A stretch of 64,000 bases of DNA from Methylobacterium bullatum. GTDB taxonomy: Bacteria > Pseudomonadota > Alphaproteobacteria > Rhizobiales > Beijerinckiaceae. This document shows positions 38,490 to 46,635 of the stretch, in pieces. Made by a program: the position numbers and the translations under genes. Under the pieces are notes generated by a model. The model searched no databases, was not told where the DNA came from, and saw only the letters and a program-made list of their open reading frames with translations. The stretch is taken from assembly GCA_902712845.1 (NCBI GenBank), contig LR743504.1:4686001-4750000 (forward strand), read 5' to 3'. The number at the start of each line of letters is the position of its first letter. The stretch's first letter is position 1.

Positions 38490-38669
38490 ATGGCGAAGCC
38501 GATACAACCCGATCGTCCGATCTGGCCCCAACTTCCGGACACGCCCGGCGACGTCGATCCGGGTTTTGACGATCAAAGTCCGTCGAACGAGCCTGCGCAG
38601 GGCCTGCCGCAAGCCGATCGCATATCCGCCGACCCGGCGGAGGGTAACGAGCCTGTGCGCCTGCGTTGA
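38490..38669 (+). CDS. Small hypothetical protein, proline/aspartate-rich
   Basis: A 59-residue hydrophilic protein rich in Pro, Asp and Gln. The main support is a strong ribosome site (GGGAGG, 7 nt before the ATG). No domain or membrane segment is visible; it may be intrinsically disordered. The family is not recognised. Confidence 0.5.
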   Translation: MAKPIQPDRPIWPQLPDTPGDVDPGFDDQSPSNEPAQGLPQADRISADPAEGNEPVRLR

Positions 38670-38803
38670 GCGCCGAAGTTATGGCCGGTAAGCATCAAGA
38701 GTCGCAGGCCCGCACACGACGATCCCGTTGCGAAGCTTGAAACTTCTCGTTGGCCACATTGGTTGACGTCCCAGAGATCCACTCGTGAACTTTGGGATGT
38801 TTG

Positions 38804-39106
38804 ATGACGAAGAGCGCCGCGTTACTCGCCAGTGTGTTGTTTACCGCGTCGGTACCGGCCTTCGCGCAGTCGGCAGGGCCTGCCGAGATCAAACAGCCGG
38901 GTCCGGCGCGTATGACCTCGCCGGGCACGTCGGATGTGCCGGTGGTCAAGCCGGGCGGCATCGACAATAGCGGTCCGGGCTCCATCGGGACCGAAGCCTA
39001 TGGGGCTACCGGCGCAGACAGCCGCTCGAACAATTCGGGGGCCGCGGGCAACGCCAACAAGCCAGAAGTCGCTATTCCCAACACTGGCGGTGGCGGCGGC
39101 CGATAG
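38804..39106 (+). CDS. Small secreted Gly/Ser/Pro-rich protein
   Basis: A 100-residue protein with a clear Sec signal (K-S-A-A-L-L-A-S-V-L-F-T-A-S-V-P-A-F-A, cleaved before Q-S-A-G). The mature part is low in complexity, rich in Gly, Pro, Ser and Asn, and ends in five glycines. GGGA lies 7 nt upstream of the ATG. Such proteins are frequent in Methylobacterium-like genomes but have no assigned role. Confidence 0.65.
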   Translation: MTKSAALLASVLFTASVPAFAQSAGPAEIKQPGPARMTSPGTSDVPVVKPGGIDNSGPGSIGTEAYGATGADSRSNNSGAAGNANKPEVAIPNTGGGGGR

Positions 39107-39228
39107 ACGACCGACCGGCCCGCGTGAGGGGGGCACAATCGCGGGCCGGTCGATGTACCGCGCATTCCTGGCTTGAATGCGCGATCTTTGGAATGCCCGT
39201 CGAAGCCGGGCATGGTTGAGGCTCCTGC

Positions 39229-42200
39229 TCAGGATACCACCGGGTGGGCCATCTGAGCCGCGCCCTGCGATGCTGGCTCTTCCGCCGGCGCTCGCTTCAC
39301 GCGGAACCAGAGGGCGTAGAGGGCCGGGAGAAACAGCAGGGTCAGCACCGTTCCGACGCCGACGCCGCCGATGAGGACGTAGGCCAGCGCGCCCCAGAAC
39401 ACCGAATGGGTGAGCGGGATGAAGGCGAGCATGGCGGCGGCGGCGGTCAGGATGACGGGGCGGGCGCGCCGCACCGTCGATTCGACGATGGCCTCGTAAT
39501 CCGACAGGCCCGACGCCCGGTCATGATGGATCTGATCCACCAGGATGAGTGTGTTGCGCATCAGGATGCCCGACAGGGCGATGAGACCGAGGATCGCGTT
39601 GAACCCGAACGGCTGATGAAAGATCAGCAGGGTCGGCGCGGCGCCCACGAGGCCCAGCGGCGCGGTGGCGAACACCATGAACATGGTCGTGAACGAGCGC
39701 ACCTGGATCATAATGACCGTAAGCGTCACAATCAGCATGATCGGGAACACCGCCACGAGCGCTGTCATCGCCTTAGCGCTTTCCTCCACCGACCCGGCCG
39801 TGTCGATTCGGTAGCCAGGCGGAAGCTTCGCCTTGAGCGGCTCCAGCAGAGGAAAGACCTGAGCATGGATGTCGGGCGGCTGCAGGCCGTCGAGGATGTC
39901 GCCCTGGACGCGGATGTAGGTCTCGCGGTTGTAGCGCTTGAGCACCGCGTCCTCGGTCCGGCTCTCCAGGCGCGCCACCTGGGAGACCGGGACCTGGCGC
40001 CCGTCCTTGGTGGTCAGCGTCAGGTCGCCGATCTCACCGAGCGAGCGCCGCTCGGGGCCGGGGCTGCGCAGGACGACGTCGACGGAACGGAGGTTCTCGC
40101 GCACCTGGGTCGCCGGTGTGCCGTTGAGGTAGCTCTGCAACTGCTGGCCGGCTTCCTTCGGGGTTAGGCCGATCAGGCGCAGGCGCTCCTGGTCGAGGGC
40201 GAGGTGCAGGCTCTGGGTCTTGTTCCCCCAGTCGAGGTGAACCATCCGCATGTTGGGATTGCTCGCCATGCCCCCTTGGACCTCCTCGGCGATGCCGCGA
40301 ATGACATCGAGGTCGGGCCCCACCACCCGGAAGGCGACCGGGAAGCGGACCGGCGGTCCGAACACGATCTGGAGCACGCGCACGCGGGCCTCCGGGAAGC
40401 GGCCGTCCTCGACGAGCTTGCGCACCTTGATCCGCAGGGCGTCGCGGGCGTGGGCATCGGCCGTCTGCACGACGATCTGCGCGAAGGCCGGATCGGGCAG
40501 CTCGGGATCGAAGGAGAGCACGAAGCGGGGCATGCCCTGTCCGATATAGCTCGTGATCTCGCCGGCTTCCGGCAGATCGCGCACGGCCGCCTCGATCCGC
40601 TTGACGCTGGCTTCCGTGGTGGCGAAGGCTGAGCCCGTCGGCAGGGTCACCTCGACGATGAGCTCGGGGCGCTCGGAGTTCGGGAAGAACTGCTGCTCGA
40701 CGCGGCCCATGCCGACCACGGCGAGGGCGAACAGCCCCACGGTGATGCCGGCCGCCATCCACTTGTGGTCGACGGATGCGCGGACGACCCGGCGCAGGCG
40801 CTGGTAGTTCTTTGTGGCGTAGATGGCGTCGTGCCCGCCCTCCACCTTCTTGATGTTCGGCAGGAGCTTGACGCCGAGATAGGGCGTGAAGGTCACGGCC
40901 ACGATCCAGGAGATGATCAGCGAGAAGGCCACTACCCAGAAGATGTTGCCGGCATATTCGCCCGCCGTGGAGGCGGCAAAGCCCACCGGCAGGAAGCCCG
41001 CGATGGTGACGAGGGTGCCGGTCAGCATCGGCGCAGCGGTGGCGCTCCAGGCATAGGTCGCCGCCGCGACTCGGTCGGCGCCCTCCTCCATGCGAACGAC
41101 CATCATCTCGATGGCGATGATGGCGTCGTCGACGAGCAGACCCAGCGAAATGATGAGGGCGCCGAGCGTGATGCGGTCGAAGTCGCGGCCCGTGAGCATC
41201 ATCACCACGAACACCGCCGACAGGGTGAGCGGCACGGCCAGCGCCACCACGATGCCGACGCGGAATCCGAGCGCCACCAGGGACACGAGGATCACCACGC
41301 CGAGGGCGGTGAAGAACTTGACCATGAACTCGTGGATGGCGTCGTCGATGACCTTGGCCTGGTCCGTGATCTTCGTGAACGAGATACCGACGGGCGTCTC
41401 GTGATGGATCGCCACCTCCTCGGCGTTCAGCGCCTCGCCTAGCTTCAGGCCGTTGTAGCCGGGCTTCATGACGAGGCCGAGCATCAGGGCGGGCTCGCCG
41501 TCGTTTCGGATCTCGAAGGTTTTGGGGTCCTCGTAGCCGCGCTTGACCTCCGCGATGTCGCCGAGCTTGAGGCTGCGATCGCCGGCTGCCACCGGCAGAT
41601 TGCGGACCGCATCGAGGCCGTCGATGGCGCCGTCGAGTCGGAGATACACGCGCGGACCCGCCGCCTCGACGAAGCCGGCCGGGGTCACGTCGTTCTGGTT
41701 GGCGAGGGAGGCCAGCAGCTGCTGGCCGGTGATGCCAAGCGTGGCGAGGCGCTGGTAGGAGATCTCGACGAAGATCTTCTGAGCCTGCTCGCCGAGGATG
41801 TTGATCTTCTCCACGCCCGGCACCCGCAGCAGGCGCTGGCGCAGGTCCTCGGCGCGCAGCACGAGCTGGCGGTGTGGCAGGCCCTTGGCCTGGAGCGCGT
41901 AGAGCGAGAAGTAGACGTCCGAGAACTCGTCGTTGAACAGCGGCCCCATCACCCCGCGTGGGAGGCTGGAGGCCTGGTCGGAGAGCTTCTTGCGGGTCTG
42001 GTAGAACTCCGACTGGAGCTTGGCCGGAGGCATGTTGTCCTTGAAGAACACCTTCATCAGCATGAGGCCGGGCCGGACCGTGGTCTCGACGCGGTCGTAG
42101 TAGAAGAGTTCCTGAAGGCGCTTCTCCAGTGGGTTGGCGACCTGGCGCTGCATCTCGTCCGTCGTCGCTCCGGGCCACGCGGCCGAGACGACCATCGTCT

Positions 42201-42336
42201 TGACCGCAAAGCTCGGGTCTTCGCCGCGCCCAAGCTTCTCGAAGGCGAAGAAGCCGGCGCCCGTCAGGGCGATGAGGAGAAAGAGCGTGACCGCCCGCTC
42301 GCGGACCGCCAGCGCGGAGAGGTTGAAGCCGCTCAC
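39229..42336 (-). CDS. RND-family efflux permease (second system)
   Basis: A 1035-residue AcrB-type permease of normal length. It starts S-A-L-A-V-R-E-R-A-V-T-L-F-L-L-I-A-L and contains A-W-P-G-A-T-T-D-E-M-Q-R-Q-V, the proton-relay L-L-V-D-D-A-I-I-A-I-E-M segment and the second-half M-R-N-T-L-I-L-V-D-Q. It differs clearly from the permease at 21977-25114 and represents another branch of the family. Its start overlaps the adaptor stop by 4 nt (ATGA). Substrate unknown; no outer-membrane channel gene is adjacent. Confidence 0.92.
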   Translation of the reverse strand: MSGFNLSALAVRERAVTLFLLIALTGAGFFAFEKLGRGEDPSFAVKTMVVSAAWPGATTDEMQRQVANPLEKRLQELFYYDRVETTVRPGLMLMKVFFKDNMPPAKLQSEFYQTRKKLSDQASSLPRGVMGPLFNDEFSDVYFSLYALQAKGLPHRQLVLRAEDLRQRLLRVPGVEKINILGEQAQKIFVEISYQRLATLGITGQQLLASLANQNDVTPAGFVEAAGPRVYLRLDGAIDGLDAVRNLPVAAGDRSLKLGDIAEVKRGYEDPKTFEIRNDGEPALMLGLVMKPGYNGLKLGEALNAEEVAIHHETPVGISFTKITDQAKVIDDAIHEFMVKFFTALGVVILVSLVALGFRVGIVVALAVPLTLSAVFVVMMLTGRDFDRITLGALIISLGLLVDDAIIAIEMMVVRMEEGADRVAAATYAWSATAAPMLTGTLVTIAGFLPVGFAASTAGEYAGNIFWVVAFSLIISWIVAVTFTPYLGVKLLPNIKKVEGGHDAIYATKNYQRLRRVVRASVDHKWMAAGITVGLFALAVVGMGRVEQQFFPNSERPELIVEVTLPTGSAFATTEASVKRIEAAVRDLPEAGEITSYIGQGMPRFVLSFDPELPDPAFAQIVVQTADAHARDALRIKVRKLVEDGRFPEARVRVLQIVFGPPVRFPVAFRVVGPDLDVIRGIAEEVQGGMASNPNMRMVHLDWGNKTQSLHLALDQERLRLIGLTPKEAGQQLQSYLNGTPATQVRENLRSVDVVLRSPGPERRSLGEIGDLTLTTKDGRQVPVSQVARLESRTEDAVLKRYNRETYIRVQGDILDGLQPPDIHAQVFPLLEPLKAKLPPGYRIDTAGSVEESAKAMTALVAVFPIMLIVTLTVIMIQVRSFTTMFMVFATAPLGLVGAAPTLLIFHQPFGFNAILGLIALSGILMRNTLILVDQIHHDRASGLSDYEAIVESTVRRARPVILTAAAAMLAFIPLTHSVFWGALAYVLIGGVGVGTVLTLLFLPALYALWFRVKRAPAEEPASQGAAQMAHPVVS

Positions 42337-43421
42337 CGCACCACCCCCGTCATGCTCGCGGGGGCCTGGCGGACCTTCTGGTCCGGCTTCAGGAGATGGG
42401 CACCCAACGCCACGATGCGGTCGCCCGGGTTCAGGCCCGCGACGATGTCCGCGCGCTCCTCACCCATCCGGGCGACCTTTACGGCCTGCGGCCGCACCGT
42501 CTCGGTGGCGGCATCGAAGCGCCAGACCGAGGTGCCCTGGCCCTGGTCGAACAGCGCGCCCAACGGGATCTCCACGGTCCTGGCTTGGTTCGCGTCGAGG
42601 CTCTTGAGCTGCAGGGTCACGGTCGCGCCGAGGGGTGCCGCCTCGCCGCCGCCGGACAGGATGTAGCGCGCCCGGTAGGTGCGGGTGGCGGGGTCGGCCG
42701 TGGCGGAGAGTTCGCGCAGCCGCGCCGGATAGGTCGCCTCGCCTTCGGCATAGAGCGTCGCCGAGGCCTCGCCCTGCGCGGCGCGCCGGGTCCCCTCGGG
42801 GAGGAACACCTCGGCCTCGCGGGCGCCGTCGCGCGCCAGCTTCACGACGGTCTGCCCGGCGGCGACCACCTGGCCCGGTTCGGAGGGCACCTCCATCACC
42901 ACGCCGTCGGCATCGGCCTGCAACTCGGAATACCCGGCCTGGTTCTGGATTTGGCTCGCCTGCGCCTCGGCATTGGCGAATTGCGCGATGGCAGAATCTG
43001 CCGCACCCTTGTTCTGGTCGTAGGTCTGTTTCGAGGTCCAGCCGTCGGAGACGAGCTTGCGGCTGCGCTCCTCATCGGCCTTCGCCTTGATCATCTGTGC
43101 GCGAGCCGCCTCAACCGAGGCGCGGGCTGCATTGAGCGCCAGGTTGAAGTCGGTCCGGTCCAGGCGCATCAGCGGCTGGCCCCGCGTCACCCGATCCCCC
43201 GGATCGACGAGGCGCTCGAAGATCTTGCCGCCGACGCGGAAGCCGAGATTGCTCTCGGTCCGAGCCCGGATCACGCCGGTATAGCGCGCGATCCCCCCGC
43301 CGCCCCGCACGACCTCGACGGTCTGGACCACGGGCGGTTGAGGCGGCACGGCGGTCTCACCGGGCGAGCAGGCCGTGAGGGCCAGACCGACCATCCCGAG
43401 GGCAATCCTCGCATCCATCAC
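42333..43421 (-). CDS. RND efflux adaptor, probable lipoprotein
   Basis: A 362-residue membrane-fusion protein. The N-terminus carries a lipoprotein signal with lipobox L-T-A-C (Cys near residue 18), so it should be anchored in the inner membrane facing the periplasm. The barrel-sandwich half shows L-G-F-R-V-G-G-K-I and D-P-G-D-R-V-T-R-G-Q-P-L, and an Ala-rich coiled hairpin lies at about residues 95-160. Translationally coupled to the permease gene by a 4-nt overlap; no regulator gene is next to it. Confidence 0.9.
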   Translation of the reverse strand: MMDARIALGMVGLALTACSPGETAVPPQPPVVQTVEVVRGGGGIARYTGVIRARTESNLGFRVGGKIFERLVDPGDRVTRGQPLMRLDRTDFNLALNAARASVEAARAQMIKAKADEERSRKLVSDGWTSKQTYDQNKGAADSAIAQFANAEAQASQIQNQAGYSELQADADGVVMEVPSEPGQVVAAGQTVVKLARDGAREAEVFLPEGTRRAAQGEASATLYAEGEATYPARLRELSATADPATRTYRARYILSGGGEAAPLGATVTLQLKSLDANQARTVEIPLGALFDQGQGTSVWRFDAATETVRPQAVKVARMGEERADIVAGLNPGDRIVALGAHLLKPDQKVRQAPASMTGVVR

Positions 43422-43805
43422 GCATTCCCCGCAACCGCACCATCAATAAGATGATGATCGTAATATATTCGAGCGCGGGTTAGCGTCAAGGGTGTGGCAA
43501 GAGGATGCTGAGGCAATGCAGCGAGCCGGAAGGGCGACGGCGCGACCGTGACGGTACACGGCCGGCAGCATCATCGTCGCCGCTCAGCTCTTCGAAGCAA
43601 AGGCGGCCGAGGGAGATCAGACAAATTGGGAAGGTTCGGCCAAACCGGCGCAGCCACACGAGGTCGGCCGCGATCGTGTTCCGATCATTCAGTTCTCAGC
43701 GCAGAGACATCGATCCAGATGCGGCAGCGAGGCTCCGGGGGACGTGCCGCTGCCCGGCAGCGACGAGTGTTCGCTTCGACGTCGGTCGCGGCGCCGAGAA
43801 AAGGA
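43422..43805. other. Gene-free stretch upstream of the second RND operon
   Basis: 43440-43480 is AT-rich (TAATATATTC) and is the likely promoter of the minus-strand efflux operon. A plus-strand frame (43505-43849) is Arg/Ser-rich, overlaps the opposite-strand small gene and is not supported. Nothing else is seen. Confidence 0.4.
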
Positions 43806-44069
43806 TCACTCCCGTAAGGGGCGAGCTTCGAGGATGGCCGCCAGAATGAATGGGCGCTTCATCAGCGGACCGGTATTCCCCCGGTTGACGAAATCGTTCG
43901 CACCGGGATGTCGTCGCACGGCCTTACCGAGATCGAGCCGATAGCCCTCCTTGAAGACGAACGGGGGCGCCATGGCATTCGCGAGATAAGTTTCAACGGC
44001 GGCCGCCACCTCCTCTTGGGAGATGAGGTTCAGGTTGCACAGGGCGGCTGTCGTCAGCTTCTCGGTCAT
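43806..44069 (-). CDS. Small hypothetical protein
   Basis: An 87-residue protein with a helical N-terminus (S-Q-E-E-V-A-A-A-V-E-T-Y-L-A-N-A-M) and a more polar, Arg-containing second half (V-R-R-H-P-G-A-N-D-F). Composition is that of a folded soluble protein rather than an antisense shadow, but no good ribosome site is seen and the family is not recognised. Confidence 0.45.
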   Translation of the reverse strand: MTEKLTTAALCNLNLISQEEVAAAVETYLANAMAPPFVFKEGYRLDLGKAVRRHPGANDFVNRGNTGPLMKRPFILAAILEARPLRE

Positions 44070-44159
44070 TCGGAACGGTAAGGCCGCGGGGCGATCCCCG
44101 CAACCTTCCCGCCGACGCTCCGTGTCGGAGAAGACGGGTGAGCGTACGGCGCCGCCGTC

Positions 44160-44429
44160 TTAGCGGTCGCGACGCTCCCGAACGGTGCCACGCTCTTCAC
44201 GCCGCTCAATCCGCTCTTCGCGCTGATCCGGATCGACGCCGAGCACGCCCCCGACTGTGCCCGTCGCGGCCCCGACCGCACCGCCGACAACGCCACCAAC
44301 GGGACCGGCCGCGCGATTGCCATCCTCGATCCCGCGTTCGGCGCCCCGTACCGTCCCCTGAGCCTGAGCCGATGCGGCTAGAGCGAGGGGAGAAAGAATA
44401 ACGGCAGCAGCGATAAGGGCATGTTTCAT
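44160..44429 (-). CDS. Small secreted glycine-rich protein
   Basis: An 89-residue protein with a Sec signal (A-L-I-A-A-A-V-I-L-S-P-L-A-L-A-A-S-A-Q-A), then a Gly/Val/Ala-rich central segment (G-P-V-G-G-V-V-G-G-A-V-G-A-A-T-G) resembling glycine-zipper membrane-inserting segments, and a highly charged Arg/Glu tail. GGAGGAG lies 8 nt upstream of the ATG. Possibly envelope-associated; role unknown. Confidence 0.7.
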   Translation of the reverse strand: MKHALIAAAVILSPLALAASAQAQGTVRGAERGIEDGNRAAGPVGGVVGGAVGAATGTVGGVLGVDPDQREERIERREERGTVRERRDR

Positions 44430-44664
44430 GAGGGTCTCCTCCACTGATGGATCGAACGGGAGGCTCACATGGGCGAGCCTGCCCTGCATGATCGGTCAAC
44501 GGTCGAGGGACGGATTGGTCGCAAGCGTGGCCCTGAGAGACACGCTGGAGTGCCAACTGAGGCGTTCCATCGGCGCCGGTTGGGGATAACGGAGCGGCAC
44601 CAGGCCAGGCAAGCAAGTTGAAGGACGAAGCTCCTTGGATGCGAGCTCGCCGTTCCGTTCGAAC

Positions 44665-45111
44665 TTATGGCTTGACCGTAGCCTTCTTGGACGGCTCTGC
44701 GTGTTTGATGCTGCCCGTCTCGGAGACTCGATCCCGCGCCAGATCGACGCGCTTCCTCGAAGCGACAAGCTCGCGCTGTGAACTGGCAAGCTGACCCTTG
44801 GCCGCGTCGCGGGCGGCAGCGGCTTGATGCAGTTCCTCTCGAGCAGAGGCGAGCTTGCCTTGCCACTCGCGCAGGAGATCGTTGTTTGCCTGTTCCAACT
44901 CTTTCTGGCGGTTGACCGCCCCGTCTCGATCCGCCTGCAGGAGGCTGACCTGATCAGTGAGATCGCGATATGCCGAAGCTTTGTTCGCGAAGGCTCCCCA
45001 TCCTGCAACAGCGTAGGCTACCAGAATCAAGTTCAACGCCACAGTACGTGTTGGCGTCCAAGCAAAAATCACTGCAAGTTTCCAGCGCAGAAGTTCAAGC
45101 AGGCGAGGCAT
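44665..45111 (-). CDS. Membrane-anchored coiled-coil protein, unknown function
   Basis: A 148-residue protein with one transmembrane helix (about residues 23-43, T-V-A-L-N-L-I-L-V-A-Y-A-V-A-G-W) followed by a long predicted coiled coil (about 50-130) rich in Gln, Glu, Ala and Leu, and a Lys-rich end. The start at 45111 has GGAG 11 nt upstream; an ATG at 45129 is also possible. A TTAA-N7-TTAC sequence lies about 86-100 nt upstream. The family is not recognised. Confidence 0.6.
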   Translation of the reverse strand: MPRLLELLRWKLAVIFAWTPTRTVALNLILVAYAVAGWGAFANKASAYRDLTDQVSLLQADRDGAVNRQKELEQANNDLLREWQGKLASAREELHQAAAARDAAKGQLASSQRELVASRKRVDLARDRVSETGSIKHAEPSKKATVKP

Positions 45112-45269
45112 GGACCGTTTGTCTCCCATCGCAACTGGGCGGACCCCCTGGTCCGAACGGCTGACCGATGAATGTCGAGAGAATGCCCGTGTAGCGTTAA
45201 TGCTTGCTTACGAAGTTTAAGAGTGAGCCGCTCCTCAATGTATCACGAGGGCGCCGTCGACGACCGCTG

Positions 45270-45857
45270 CTATGGACGAGATTGTCGACCAATCGCCGCG
45301 CCGCTGTCACCGTCCCGCTGGAGTTCTTCCGGCAAGGCCAGCGCAAGGTTTTGGCGGTCAATCAGATCGGTGACACCGACAGGCCGATAGGCCCAGGCAT
45401 CCATGCCGACATCGCAGGAAAAGCGGGTATCGGGCAGTGATCCATGAGTGTGGCCGTAAAGATGCCGCGTCCCGCGCCACAAGCCCGGCCAAGCCCGATG
45501 GGCGTAATGAGCAAGGAACAGTCGCCATTCTTTGCCGGCGGCATCGCTTACGGTGATCCGCGCACTTTCCTGCGGCGGCTTTGCCCATGGCAGTTCGAGG
45601 ACCCGATTGGTGTCGTGATTGCCGCGGATCAGCCGCTTTCGCCCCCTCAAGGCCGAAAAGATCTCCGCGCAGCGAGCCCGGCTGGCGCCGGCCGCAAAAT
45701 CGCCGAGATGCCAGACGTCGTCGTCGTCGCCGACGACGTCGTTCCATCCCTTGATCAAAGCCGCGTCGTGATCATCGAGCGACCCGAACGTAGCTCCCCG
45801 CTGACGCAGAATGTGCGCGTCTCCAAAATGTGTGTCTGCTGTGAAGAAGGTGGCCAT
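45270..45857 (-). CDS. Metallophosphoesterase (calcineurin-like)
   Basis: A 195-residue phosphoesterase with all five metal-site motifs: D-T-H (residues 8-10), H-L-G-D-F, R-G-N-H-D-T-N, L-A-H-Y and Y-G-H-T-H-G-S. It is of the short, single-domain type that hydrolyses phosphodiesters or phosphomonoesters with two metal ions; the substrate is unknown. The ATG at 45857 has GGAG just upstream; an upstream in-frame start (45932) would add an Arg-rich tail. It stands alone on the minus strand. Confidence 0.9.
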   Translation of the reverse strand: MATFFTADTHFGDAHILRQRGATFGSLDDHDAALIKGWNDVVGDDDDVWHLGDFAAGASRARCAEIFSALRGRKRLIRGNHDTNRVLELPWAKPPQESARITVSDAAGKEWRLFLAHYAHRAWPGLWRGTRHLYGHTHGSLPDTRFSCDVGMDAWAYRPVGVTDLIDRQNLALALPEELQRDGDSGAAIGRQSRP

Positions 45858-46125
45858 GTGTCTCCGACGGCGCCGGGTACCTCGAGCGGTCGCCTGCCAT
45901 GCAAACGCCTCCACTTTGCGGGGGATCGGCACTCCGACAGAAAAGTCGCGATGATGAAAACGCTGCCATGCGCCCTAATCGCTCGATCGCGCGCGTACGA
46001 AACAGAAGTCGAGCGGGATTCAGCTTTGGTCGTCGCAAGTCGATACGAAATGGGGGGCAATTGGCGGCGGAAGCCGGACGTCAGGCCAAATTTCCAAAGG
46101 ACTTCAATAATTTGGCTCGGTCAAA

Positions 46126-46215
46126 TGGCGGAGGGAGCGGGATTCGAACCCGCGATACCGTTTCCGGTATACACACTTTCCAGGCGTGCGCCTTCAACCA
46201 CTCGGCCACCCCTCC
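46126..46215 (-). tRNA. tRNA-Ser (anticodon GGA)
   Basis: A 90-nt class II tRNA with a long variable arm. The acceptor arm GGAGGGG (46209-46215) pairs with UCCCUCC, and the CCA end is encoded (46126-46128). The anticodon stem CACGC...GUGUG holds loop CUGGAAA with anticodon GGA, which reads UCC/UCU. The variable arm (UAUACCGGAAACGGUAU) and the T-loop UUCGAAU are complete. Confidence 0.96.
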
Positions 46216-46635
46216 AGGCTCTCACATCGTTGCCAGCTTTTGCAGCGGCGGCGATGAGCGAGTGGCGTGCTGTACAAGCCGAGTTCCCCCCGTGCAAGGG
46301 ACCAGCGTACCGATCCGGTGAGGAAACATGCGATTTTCCGGTTGCCGCCGGGTGCCTGTGTCCCATCGGCACCGGGGCGGCCGCGCCTGAGGGCGGCGAT
46401 TGCGTCACCGATCGAAGATCACGCTTGCCGAGGGCGATGCGTCGAAGGAAGCCACGGGCAGGTGGGATACCGCCTGCTCGGGGGATCGGACTTGCCATTG
46501 CCCGGGATCCTACCGGATCGGGAGCGGCGCGAGCCAGAACAGGTTTTCTCTACCTCTACCGTGTCTCGTTAACTCTTCGCTAACCCTGAGCCCGGCAATT
46601 CTTGCCGGGTCCGCGTGGGACACGAGGGTTCGAGT
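46216..46635. other. Gene-free stretch between tRNA-Ser and flhA
   Basis: 420 nt. The first part should hold the tRNA-Ser promoter (minus strand) and the last 70 nt the flhA promoter with the CtrA-like site. A short inverted repeat (CCCGGCAATTCTTGCCGGG) lies at 46590-46608, between that site and the flhA start. No gene is supported. Confidence 0.45.
46569..46583 (+). promoter_or_regulatory. CtrA-like site of flhA
   Basis: TTAA-N7-CTAA followed by C, one mismatch from the CtrA consensus TTAA-N7-TTAA(C). It lies 53-67 nt upstream of the flhA start, in the position expected for an activator. A very similar sequence (AACTCTTC-x-CTAACC) lies upstream of cheA. Confidence 0.65.

Noticed and set aside
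40034..42178. 714-codon minus-strand frame inside the second RND permease
   Set aside because: Alternative frame on the same strand as the permease gene, Arg/Pro-rich, no transmembrane or RND motif.
43505..43849. Plus-strand 114-codon frame between the RND adaptor and a small gene
   Set aside because: Arg/Ser-rich, no ribosome site, overlaps the more protein-like minus-strand frame at 43806-44069.
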